Assembly: GCA_016874895.1 (NCBI GenBank)
Contig: VGSX01000235.1
Location: 1 to 5,725 of the forward strand
Direction: 5' to 3'
Source of the DNA: Deltaproteobacteria bacterium
GTDB taxonomy: Bacteria > Desulfobacterota > Desulfobaccia > Desulfobaccales > Desulfobaccaceae
Length of the DNA stretch: 5,725 bases
The first letter of the stretch is position 1. The number at the start of each line of letters is the position of its first letter. A program made the position numbers and the translations under genes. The notes under the pieces were generated by a model. The model was not told the DNA's origin. It did not search any database and saw nothing but the letters and a program-made list of their open reading frames with translations. Shown piece by piece: positions 1 through 5,055 of the stretch.

Positions 1-598
1 AGCGGGGGTCGATGTAGGTTATCTTGGCCCCCTTGGCCAAAGCCTTCATTAAATTGTTAATGGCCTTGATTTCCAGGGATTCGAAGATATTGCGGCCGTA
101 CATGATGATGTGCCTGGTGTTGGCGTAGTCGATGCCGATCTGAGGGTCGGCATAGCCGGTGAGACTGCGGAACGCGGTGTTCACCGAGCCTTTGCACAGG
201 GCGTCGTGGGTAAAGTGGTTGGGAGAGCCCAGAGCCTTCATGAAGGTCTTACTGATGTGGGTGTTCAAGTTGGTGCGCTCGCCGAAAACCACACTCTGGG
301 GGCCGTCCTTGGAGATAATGGCCTTTAATTTATCGGCCACAAAATCCAGGGCTTCATCCCAGGAGGCCCGACGCCACTGGCCCTCACCCCGGGCCCCGAT
401 GCGGATCATGGGATGCTGGGGGCGCTCGGTGTCATTGAGCAGGGCGATCCCGGCGGAGCCCTTGGCGCACAGGGCGCCCTCAATGCCGGGCACGTGGGGA
501 TTGCCCTCGATCCATTTCACTTCGTCATTCTCCACCAGCACCCGGATGGGGCAGCGCACGGTGCACATAAAACAGATGCTGAAGATTTCCTGAGACAT
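1..598 (-). CDS. Molybdopterin oxidoreductase, N-terminal part (partial)
   Basis: This is the first 199 residues of a molybdenum/tungsten-bis-MGD oxidoreductase (DMSO reductase superfamily); the rest lies beyond the left edge. An iron-sulfur motif is visible at the N-terminus: Cys9, Cys12, Cys16 and Cys44 (C-x2-C-x3-C-x27-C), the last in CAKG. The start of the bis-MGD fold follows (ASWDEAL near 78-84, YGRN at 167-170, IDPR at 196-199). Cys135, in HDALCKGS, lies where the PsrA/PhsA branch (polysulfide or thiosulfate reductase) and some formate dehydrogenases place the metal-ligand residue. There is no twin-arginine signal, and an in-frame TAA lies upstream of the ATG, so the enzyme should be cytoplasmic. 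An AAAGGGA ribosome site about 6 bases upstream supports the start. It lies 77 bases after the small membrane protein gene and is probably last known in that operon. The substrate cannot be fixed from this fragment; a reductase of a sulfur compound or a formate dehydrogenase are the main options. Confidence 0.88.
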   Translation of the reverse strand, partial: MSQEIFSICFMCTVRCPIRVLVENDEVKWIEGNPHVPGIEGALCAKGSAGIALLNDTERPQHPMIRIGARGEGQWRRASWDEALDFVADKLKAIISKDGPQSVVFGERTNLNTHISKTFMKALGSPNHFTHDALCKGSVNTAFRSLTGYADPQIGIDYANTRHIIMYGRNIFESLEIKAINNLMKALAKGAKITYIDPR

Positions 599-675
599 TT
601 TCGATCCCTTTGCAGTGGTGCGATTGCAGAGCTGTTAACCTAATGCATCATAGCAGATCGGCGCTTTTTTTCCCA

Positions 676-1215
676 TTATTTATAGGTGGTGAGGGTGTTG
701 GGCACACCTGCCAGGTCCTGCCGGGTCCGGATAAACCTTTTTCCCCGGCTTAGAAGGACCCAACACAGAATATACAGTGGGATAAAGACACCGATGAAGT
801 TTACCGACCAATCCAGTCCCGGGACGGGGAAGGCGATCCCGAAAAAGCGGTACTGCATCCAGGCCAGGACCAGGCCTATGGGCCAGAAAAAGCCGGCGGA
901 TTGGGCCACACCCAGGAAAAAGGACTTCCCGAAGGCCTCGTTGGCCATTTTATTGGCGGCCTCGTAGGCCTGGCGATCTCCGACCTCCAGCGCCTGGATG
1001 GATAAGTCCTGATATTTTTTGGCCTTATCGGTTAATTCCTGGGTATGCCGCCGGCTTCCGGCCACGATTAAGGCGGAGCTGAGCTTGCCCATTATCAGGG
1101 CCAGGCCGGCCATGGCCGCGGTCCCCAGGAAAAAATTAAGCCCGGCATGATCCGTGAGTCGGAAGAACCAGATCAGGTAAGGGTCTAACCAGAGAAAGAG
1201 GGGCGGCATGTCCAT
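676..1215 (-). CDS. Small multi-helix membrane protein, possibly EMC3/DUF106-like
   Basis: A complete 179-residue inner-membrane protein that I do not firmly recognise. Hydrophobic segments lie at about 27-53, 101-120 and 138-155, with a further aromatic hydrophobic stretch at 5-20. Between the first two helices is a charged, Ala/Glu/Lys-rich helical region (about 55-97) that could form a coiled coil. After it comes a WPIGLVLAWMQYRF segment, a short loop with FPVPG, and a last helix ending in basic residues (RGKRFIRTR). Helix, coiled coil, then two helices with a P-x-P loop is the layout of the EMC3/TMCO1/DUF106 group of the Oxa1 insertase superfamily; this link is inference from architecture only. 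An AGGAAGG ribosome site 7 bases before the ATG supports the start. The gene lies 57 bases after the TSUP transporter and 77 before the oxidoreductase, so it is probably cotranscribed and may be an accessory of one of them. Confidence 0.85.
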   Translation of the reverse strand: MDMPPLFLWLDPYLIWFFRLTDHAGLNFFLGTAAMAGLALIMGKLSSALIVAGSRRHTQELTDKAKKYQDLSIQALEVGDRQAYEAANKMANEAFGKSFFLGVAQSAGFFWPIGLVLAWMQYRFFGIAFPVPGLDWSVNFIGVFIPLYILCWVLLSRGKRFIRTRQDLAGVPNTLTTYK

Positions 1216-1229
1216 GGTGGCGCCTTCCT

Positions 1230-1259
1230 GGACGGGGAGAGCAATGCTCCCCCCCGTCC
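1230..1259. repeat. Intergenic imperfect inverted repeat (hairpin)
   Basis: A 30-base imperfect palindrome fills most of the 57-base gap between the transporter and the small membrane protein. The outer stem is GGACGGGG paired with CCCCGTCC (8 bp). After a small asymmetric bulge, an inner stem GAGC/GCTC closes on a tiny loop. In minus-strand mRNA it begins 14 bases after the transporter stop codon and ends directly before the AGGAAGG ribosome site of the next gene. No T-run follows on the minus strand, so it is not a standard terminator. An mRNA-stability or translation-coupling element inside the operon is more likely. Confidence 0.6.
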
Positions 1260-1272
1260 TTTGGTTATAATA

Positions 1273-2604
1273 TTACATACCCGGGAAGATGGACTGTCCC
1301 AGGAAACCCTTGGTGAGGTAGCCGATGCCCACGTAAATGGCCAAGACCACGAAAAGGCGCTTCAGCCAGACCTCGGGGATCTTTTTGGAGGTCATGGGGC
1401 CCAGGACCGAGCCGATGGCGATGCCGATCAACTCCGTGCCGATCAACAGGAAGTCCACCGGAATCTGCCGGACCACCATCATATTGAAGATATTGACGAT
1501 CATACCGATCAAGACCGCCAGGGCGGAAGTTCCGGCGACGATGAACATGGGCAGACCGGCCACGGAAGTCAGGAAGGGGACGTAGAGGAAACCGCCGCCC
1601 ACCCCGATGAGGGCCGAGATGCCGTTGATGACAAAACCGCCCAGGATGGGCCAGATGGGGTTGAAGGAGAATTCGGCGCCGTAAAAGGTGAACCTGATGC
1701 GGGTGAGGCCCCAACTGATGACCTGCACGCCCTTCAGTTGTTCTGCAGAGGCTTCCCCGCCCTTTTTGATATGGGCGTCTTCGAAGGCCTTGGCCGCAGC
1801 CCGGGCGGCTTTCCGACTGGCCTGGCCCTTTTCCGTGGTCTCATAGAAAAGCACGAAGGCCACGGCAAATACTATGATACCGAAGAAACCCACATAGGTG
1901 CTGGCATCCAATTTGCCGACTGTAAAGAGGGGCACCAGGTAGCCAGCCAGGATGCCGCCGCCGGCCAGACACAGACCCAGGGGCATCACCAGGCGGCCCA
2001 TACGCCAGTAGGTGAAGGACGAGATAAAAGCCGACAGTCCCACCAGGTACTGGTTGCTGGTGCGGATGGAGTCGGTGAGAAGTTTGTTCAACGTTGGATT
2101 GGTCTGCCGGAAGCCCTTGGCATAATCCGACAGTCCGAAAACCGATATATGGCCTACCCCGGCCATGATGCCGCCGAAGGCGCCCACCGAGGAAAAGATC
2201 CAGCCCACCCAGGTGCCCCACAGGATGTACCACAGCCAGAAATGACTGGGTGCGCCGGGGATACCCATGTATCCCTTGGGAGCCTCGGGATTTATCTGGC
2301 CCTTGCCGGTGCCCACCGGGGTCTTGGCGATGACTTCTTCCAATTTACTCATGGTGGCGGGTGCGGCCGGGGCGGGGGCAGGTGCCGCAGGCTTAACCGC
2401 TTCCGGGGTTGCGGGTTTAGCGGGTTCAGCCGCGGGCGGCGGCGGAGTGGCTGGCTCGGGTTGTGGAGTTGCCGGTTCTGGTTGAGGGGTTGCCGGAGCC
2501 ACTGCAGGGGTTTCCGGCTTGGCAGCTTCCTGGGCCCAGACCCCGGTCCCGGTCAGGGCCAGAACAGTAAGCAGCATCAGGCAGAACAAAGAAAATTTTC
2601 GCAT
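1273..2604 (-). CDS. TauE/SafE (TSUP) family transporter with Ala/Pro-rich periplasmic N-terminus
   Basis: A 443-residue inner-membrane transporter of the sulfite exporter TauE/SafE (TSUP, formerly DUF81) family, which moves sulfite, sulfonates or other sulfur-containing organic anions. A signal peptide (MRKF then a hydrophobic core to about residue 20, probable cut after GVWA at 24) precedes a low-complexity Ala/Pro/Glu region (28-84). The membrane domain spans about 122-432 and shows the two-fold internal repeat of the family: Gly-rich GAFGGIMAGVGHI (141-153) in the first half and GISALIGVGGGFLYVP (328-343) in the second. A charged linker (about 255-295, KAARAAAKAFEDAHIKK) joins the halves. 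Typical members have about 250-300 residues and lack the N-terminal extension. A GGAGG ribosome site 4 bases before the first ATG, and none before Met85, supports the long form. It heads a probable operon with the small membrane protein and the oxidoreductase. The substrate is not determined by sequence. Confidence 0.9.
   Translation of the reverse strand: MRKFSLFCLMLLTVLALTGTGVWAQEAAKPETPAVAPATPQPEPATPQPEPATPPPPAAEPAKPATPEAVKPAAPAPAPAAPATMSKLEEVIAKTPVGTGKGQINPEAPKGYMGIPGAPSHFWLWYILWGTWVGWIFSSVGAFGGIMAGVGHISVFGLSDYAKGFRQTNPTLNKLLTDSIRTSNQYLVGLSAFISSFTYWRMGRLVMPLGLCLAGGGILAGYLVPLFTVGKLDASTYVGFFGIIVFAVAFVLFYETTEKGQASRKAARAAAKAFEDAHIKKGGEASAEQLKGVQVISWGLTRIRFTFYGAEFSFNPIWPILGGFVINGISALIGVGGGFLYVPFLTSVAGLPMFIVAGTSALAVLIGMIVNIFNMMVVRQIPVDFLLIGTELIGIAIGSVLGPMTSKKIPEVWLKRLFVVLAIYVGIGYLTKGFLGQSIFPGM
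2443..2484 (-). repeat. Two tandem 21-bp units encoding QPEPATP
   Basis: Inside the transporter gene, residues 41-47 and 48-54 are both QPEPATP, encoded by two adjacent, slightly diverged 21-bp units, followed by a decayed third copy (PPPAAEP). This suggests that the Ala/Pro-rich linker grows and shrinks by slippage, as is usual for disordered periplasmic spacers. Confidence 0.7.
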
Positions 2605-2674
2605 AAAACCTCCAGAATTAATCTATCTTTCCCGTATAAAGTCAGCGACGGGATTAAGCTTGACAATTACTTAT

Positions 2675-2760
2675 AATCCCCCTAAATCCCCCTTTACCAA
2701 AGGGGGACTTTCAAGAGTCCACCTTATTTCCCCCTTTTTAAAGGGGGGTCAGGGGGGATT
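2675..2760. repeat. Cloverleaf-like palindromic repeat (CCCCCTTT/AAAGGGGG type)
   Basis: An 86-base non-coding element between the stress-protein and transporter genes. An outer stem AATCCCCC (2675-2682) pairs perfectly with GGGGGATT (2753-2760). It encloses three hairpins: CCCCCTTT/AAAGGGGG (2688-2695 with 2699-2706), GGACT/AGTCC (2705-2709 with 2716-2720) and CCCCCTTT/AAAGGGGG (2730-2737 with 2740-2747). Elements with this sequence style are dispersed in many deltaproteobacterial and cyanobacterial genomes, where they give false peptides such as SPFTKGG; one such reading is present here. No transposase is linked. On the plus strand a T-run follows at 2759-2764, but no plus-strand gene ends here. 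It could slow or end transcription leaving the stress-protein gene. Confidence 0.8.
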
Positions 2761-2783
2761 TTTTATCTGAGGTAGCCCTCATT

Positions 2784-2813
2784 GTTCATGATCCCTATGT
2801 TCATGATCCCTAT
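2784..2813. repeat. Perfect 15-bp tandem duplication
   Basis: The 15-mer GTTCATGATCCCTAT occurs twice with no gap (2784-2798 and 2799-2813), each copy containing the palindrome TCATGA. It lies 16 bases beyond the stop codon of the stress-protein gene and 23 bases from the cloverleaf repeat. It may be a slippage product or a small target-site-like duplication; no function is shown. Confidence 0.75.
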
Positions 2814-2829
2814 TAAGTGAGACGTTCCA

Positions 2830-3294
2830 TTAAGGTATAGGGTATTCTGTTTTCAAGTCCGGCAGCTTCACTTCGATAACCCGGAAAAGCAGCACCGGCA
2901 CCGTGGCGTGGGTAACCACCTTCTCGGCCACGCTGCCCAGGACCCAGGCCACCTCGCCCTTACCGTGGGTGGCCATGGCAATGAGGTCCATATGGTTCGC
3001 CGCGGCATAGCCGATGATCTCCCGGGCGGGAGAGCCTTCCACGCAGACGACCGTAACCGTGACCCCCTGGGCCTCCAGTTCCTTGGCTACCTGTCCGAGA
3101 AAGGCCTCGCAGCGCTTGGCCTCCTGCACCGCAGCCTGAGCCATGGTCCCCGGGCTGGCTTCGCCGTATTCGGTATAGCAGACGTGCAGCAGGGTGACCT
3201 CGGCCTGATGGGCTTTGGCCAACTCGATGACCTGGGGGATAATTTTGGCCGCCATTTCGGAGCCGTCCAGGGGCACCACTATTTTTTTAAACAT
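2830..3294 (-). CDS. Universal stress protein (UspA family)
   Basis: A complete 154-residue single-domain universal stress protein, of the family's usual length, cytoplasmic and expected to act as a homodimer. The first strand and nucleotide-contact Asp are in MFKKIVVPLDGSE (Asp10). The central strand VTLLHVCY (33-40) and the HMDLIAMATHGKG stretch (101-113) follow, then LGSVAEKVVTHATVPVLLFR (119-138). The ATP-loop consensus G-x2-G-x9-G-S/T is present in altered form: G111-K-G113-E-V-A-W-V-L-G120-S121, one residue shorter than usual, so ATP binding is likely but not certain. An ATG further upstream (3399) would add 35 unconserved residues; the start at 3294 is preferred because GGAGGG precedes it and a sigma-54 promoter lies between the two. 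The gene is divergent from a sigma-54 activator that probably controls it. Its ligand and partner are unknown. Confidence 0.93.
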   Translation of the reverse strand: MFKKIVVPLDGSEMAAKIIPQVIELAKAHQAEVTLLHVCYTEYGEASPGTMAQAAVQEAKRCEAFLGQVAKELEAQGVTVTVVCVEGSPAREIIGYAAANHMDLIAMATHGKGEVAWVLGSVAEKVVTHATVPVLLFRVIEVKLPDLKTEYPIP

Positions 3295-3298
3295 AACA

Positions 3299-3304
3299 CC
3301 CTCC
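3299..3304 (-). promoter_or_regulatory. Ribosome binding site that fixes the stress-protein start
   Basis: GGAGGG on the minus strand, 4 bases before the ATG at 3294, is a strong Shine-Dalgarno match. No comparable site precedes the upstream in-frame ATG at 3399, so this site decides the start. Confidence 0.8.
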
Positions 3305-3343
3305 ATGAGATGATTTCGTAAACAGAGCCTCGTCTCGGGGAAT

Positions 3344-3359
3344 AGCAATATATATGCCA
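3344..3359 (-). promoter_or_regulatory. Sigma-54 (RpoN) promoter of the stress-protein gene
   Basis: Read on the minus strand, TGGCATATATATTGCT matches the RpoN consensus TGGCAC-N5-TTGCW at all but one position, with the required GG and GC exactly 10 bases apart. Transcription would start near 3333, giving a leader of about 39 bases before the stress-protein ATG with its GGAGGG site. The neighbouring divergent gene encodes a sigma-54 activator, which strengthens the call. Confidence 0.8.
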
Positions 3360-3465
3360 GGCTGGAGCTTGGCTGGCCGAAGATGAAATCTTTCTCCATA
3401 CCCCAGTTCAGCGCAACAATACTGGCGTATTAAGGGTGTGCTAAATTTTTCTTGGCAAAGAATGT

Positions 3466-3513
3466 GTTAAGTGTTAATGTTAAATCAAACAAAATATTAA
3501 CGTTAACATTAAC
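3466..3513. promoter_or_regulatory. Symmetric GTTAA/TTAAC array, probable activator binding site
   Basis: Three GTTAA half-sites (3466-3470, 3473-3477, 3479-3483) face three TTAAC half-sites (3497-3501, 3503-3507, 3509-3513) across an A-rich centre. Within it GTTAATGTTAA (3473-3483) and TTAACATTAAC (3503-3513) form a perfect 11-bp inverted repeat. Measured from the predicted sigma-54 start of the stress-protein gene, the array lies at about -133 to -180, where upstream activator sites usually sit. It is also about 60-110 bases before the activator's own start codon, so it could serve autoregulation. Which protein binds is inferred from position. Confidence 0.6.
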
Positions 3514-3564
3514 GAAAAGAAAAACATTTTTCCGCTACGACCGCTATTTTCTCCGGATTCACCC

Positions 3565-3570
3565 GGGAGG
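3565..3570 (+). promoter_or_regulatory. Ribosome binding site that fixes the GTG start of the activator
   Basis: GGGAGG lies 4 bases before GTG at 3575. The alternative in-frame TTG at 3452 has no such site and would force translation through the GTTAA/TTAAC array, so the GTG is preferred. Confidence 0.75.
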
Positions 3571-3574
3571 CCCC

Positions 3575-4942
3575 GTGCAAGGGAACGATTACAGCAGATT
3601 CTGGGAGATGGTCATCGACACCATGATGGAGGGTCTGGTGGTGGTGGATATGACCGGAACCATCCTTTCGGTCAATCAGGCCATGGAGAATCTCACCGGG
3701 TATAGCCGCCAGGAACTGGTGGGCAGATCCTGCGCCGTTATCCGGTCCGATTCTTGCTTTGATCCCCAGTTAACCGAAAAAGGCAAATACTGCGCCCTGT
3801 TTCAATGCGGTCAGTTAAAACGGGCTAAGTGCGCCCTGGTGAAAAAAGACGGCAGTCTACTGCATGTCTTAAAAAATGCCGCTTTATTGAGGGATGAACA
3901 GGGTAACGTCGTCGGTGGGGTGGAAACCTTTGTGGACATCAGCGAGGTGGTGGCTCAGGAACGGGTTATCTTCCGGCTGCGGCGGGAGTTGACCCGGGAA
4001 GACAGTTTCCAGGGCATCCTGGGCAAATCCCCGGCCATGCAGCAGCTCTTCACCCTGGTCAGCAGTGCGGCCCAGTCGGAGGCGCCGGTGGTGATTTACG
4101 GGGAAAGCGGCACCGGCAAAGAGTTGGTAGCCGCAGCCATCCACAAGCTCAGCCCCCGCAGCAACGGACCCTTTATCAAGGTGAACAGCGCCGCCTTAAA
4201 CGAATCATTATTGGAAAGCGAACTCTTCGGTCACGTCAAGGGAGCCTTCACCGGGGCCGACCGCACCCGCATCGGCCGCTTTGAGGCTGCCAACGGCGGG
4301 GATATCTTTCTGGACGAGATCGGCGACATGCCTTTGGCCACCCAGGCCAAGCTGCTCCGGGTTCTCCAGGAAAAGGTCATCGAAAAAGTGGGGGATCTGC
4401 GGTCCATCCCGGTGGAGGTCCGGGTGATTTCGGCAACCAACAAAAATCTGGGCACGCTCATGGCCGACGGAAGGTTCCGGGAAGATTTATATTATCGTAT
4501 CGGGGTCATTCCCATTCATCTGCCGCCGTTGCGGCAGCGGCCAGAAGATATCCCCTTATTGGTGGAGACCTTCATCGAACGGGCCCGTCTCAAGACAAAA
4601 AAACTCATACAGGGAATAAGCAAGGCCGCCCTGGATTTTTTGCTGCATTATCAATGGCCCGGCAATATCCGGGAATTGATTAATGTGATCGATTATACGT
4701 TTGTCGTATGCCCGGAGGGAATCATTCTGCCGGAGCACCTGCCCGTTTCGATAACCCAAAAACCGCTGGCTGGCCCTAACACAGCACCGCCGCGGCCAAA
4801 AACCGGGGAGCGGGCCATTCCCAAAGAAGCCGTCCTCCAGGCCATGCATACTGCCCAGGGCAAAAAATCAGAGGCAGCCAGGCTCCTGGGCATCAGCCGG
4901 GTGACCCTGTGGAAGTATTTGAAAGAACATAATACGCATTAA
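3575..4942 (+). CDS. PAS-domain sigma-54-dependent transcriptional activator (AAA+, Fis-type HTH)
   Basis: A complete 455-residue bacterial enhancer-binding protein starting at GTG. Residues about 5-125 form a PAS sensor (GLVVVDMTGTILSVN, LTGYSRQELVG, KKDGSLLHVLKNA, GGVETFVDIS). A short coiled linker leads to the AAA+ domain (about 147-375): Walker A GESGTGKE (176-183), GAFTGA sigma-54 contact loop (223-228), Walker B IFLDEIGD (244-251), arginine-finger region FREDLYYRIGVIPI (301-314) and WPGNIREL sensor II (361-368). A Fis-type helix-turn-helix closes the protein (about 417-452; SEAARLLGISRVTLWKYL). All activity motifs look intact. There is no receiver domain, so the signal should reach it through the PAS domain rather than by phosphorylation. 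The PAS holds five cysteines (53, 61, 73, 78, 86), suggesting redox, metal or Fe-S sensing. It is divergent from the stress-protein gene, its likely target. Confidence 0.95.
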   Translation: MQGNDYSRFWEMVIDTMMEGLVVVDMTGTILSVNQAMENLTGYSRQELVGRSCAVIRSDSCFDPQLTEKGKYCALFQCGQLKRAKCALVKKDGSLLHVLKNAALLRDEQGNVVGGVETFVDISEVVAQERVIFRLRRELTREDSFQGILGKSPAMQQLFTLVSSAAQSEAPVVIYGESGTGKELVAAAIHKLSPRSNGPFIKVNSAALNESLLESELFGHVKGAFTGADRTRIGRFEAANGGDIFLDEIGDMPLATQAKLLRVLQEKVIEKVGDLRSIPVEVRVISATNKNLGTLMADGRFREDLYYRIGVIPIHLPPLRQRPEDIPLLVETFIERARLKTKKLIQGISKAALDFLLHYQWPGNIRELINVIDYTFVVCPEGIILPEHLPVSITQKPLAGPNTAPPRPKTGERAIPKEAVLQAMHTAQGKKSEAARLLGISRVTLWKYLKEHNTH

Positions 4943-4950
4943 CATTGTTC

Positions 4951-4969
4951 CACAGGCTGGCAGCCTGTG
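4951..4969. repeat. Short palindrome after the activator gene
   Basis: CACAGGCT and AGCCTGTG form a perfect 8-bp stem with a GGC loop, starting 8 bases after the activator stop codon. The next T-run is 16 bases further on (4986-4991), so it is not a textbook intrinsic terminator. It may protect the 3' end, pause RNA polymerase, or be one copy of a dispersed palindrome; palindromes of this CAGGCT-type are common between genes in related bacteria. Confidence 0.6.
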
Positions 4970-4985
4970 CCACCGTCATGAAACA

Positions 4986-5013
4986 TTTTTTAGAAAATAA
5001 ATAACAGTATGAT
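4986..5013 (+). promoter_or_regulatory. Weak sigma-70-like promoter candidate for the lipoprotein gene
   Basis: TATGAT (5008-5013) matches the -10 hexamer at five of six positions and lies 42 bases before the lipoprotein ATG in an AT-rich stretch. The region 16 bases upstream is only a T-run (4986-4991), a poor -35 box. No sigma-54 pattern is present here. The call rests mainly on the -10 match and its position. Confidence 0.25.
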
Positions 5014-5055
5014 TTTTTTCTCAAAACTGAAAACCTCATTAAAGGATAAAGGGCA

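Noticed and set aside
159..593. Plus-strand open frame of 144 residues opposite the molybdopterin oxidoreductase
   Set aside because: The minus strand encodes clear iron-sulfur and pterin motifs here, so the plus frame is a shadow.
665..671. T-run as an intrinsic terminator
   Set aside because: No good stem precedes it and no plus-strand gene ends there.
661..675. Second sigma-54-like GG-N10-GC pattern (minus strand) before the oxidoreductase
   Set aside because: Only the GG and GC pairs match; the -12 box is GCGC instead of TTGC and the -24 box is TGGGAA.
1261..2676. Long plus-strand open frame of 471 residues
   Set aside because: It is antisense to the TSUP transporter, has a His/Asp/Gly-rich and then Arg/Gly-rich composition typical of a shadow frame, and has no recognisable domain.
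2660..2677. TTGACA and TATAAT boxes on the plus strand
   Set aside because: They are only 6 bases apart, far from the 16-18 needed, and no plus-strand gene follows.
2519..2770. Plus-strand open frame of 83 residues
   Set aside because: It covers the antisense of the transporter start and then reads through the palindromic repeat, giving the familiar false peptide SPFTKGG.
3363..3378. Plus-strand GG-N10-GC pattern before the activator gene
   Set aside because: Both boxes deviate (TGGAGC and TGGC), and the spacing to the activator start is long; not enough for a call.
3295..3399. Longer start for the stress protein at 3399
   Set aside because: The usual family N-terminus begins at 3294 with a strong ribosome site, and the predicted sigma-54 transcription start (about 3333) lies downstream of 3399.
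3483..3495. Possible IHF site in the centre of the GTTAA array
   Set aside because: AATCAA fits the first half of the IHF consensus, but the TTR part is absent at the required distance.
3452..3574. Upstream in-frame TTG start that would extend the activator by 41 residues
   Set aside because: The extension is translated from the AT-rich GTTAA/TTAAC array, has no protein-like conservation, and lacks a ribosome site; GTG at 3575 has GGGAGG at the right distance.
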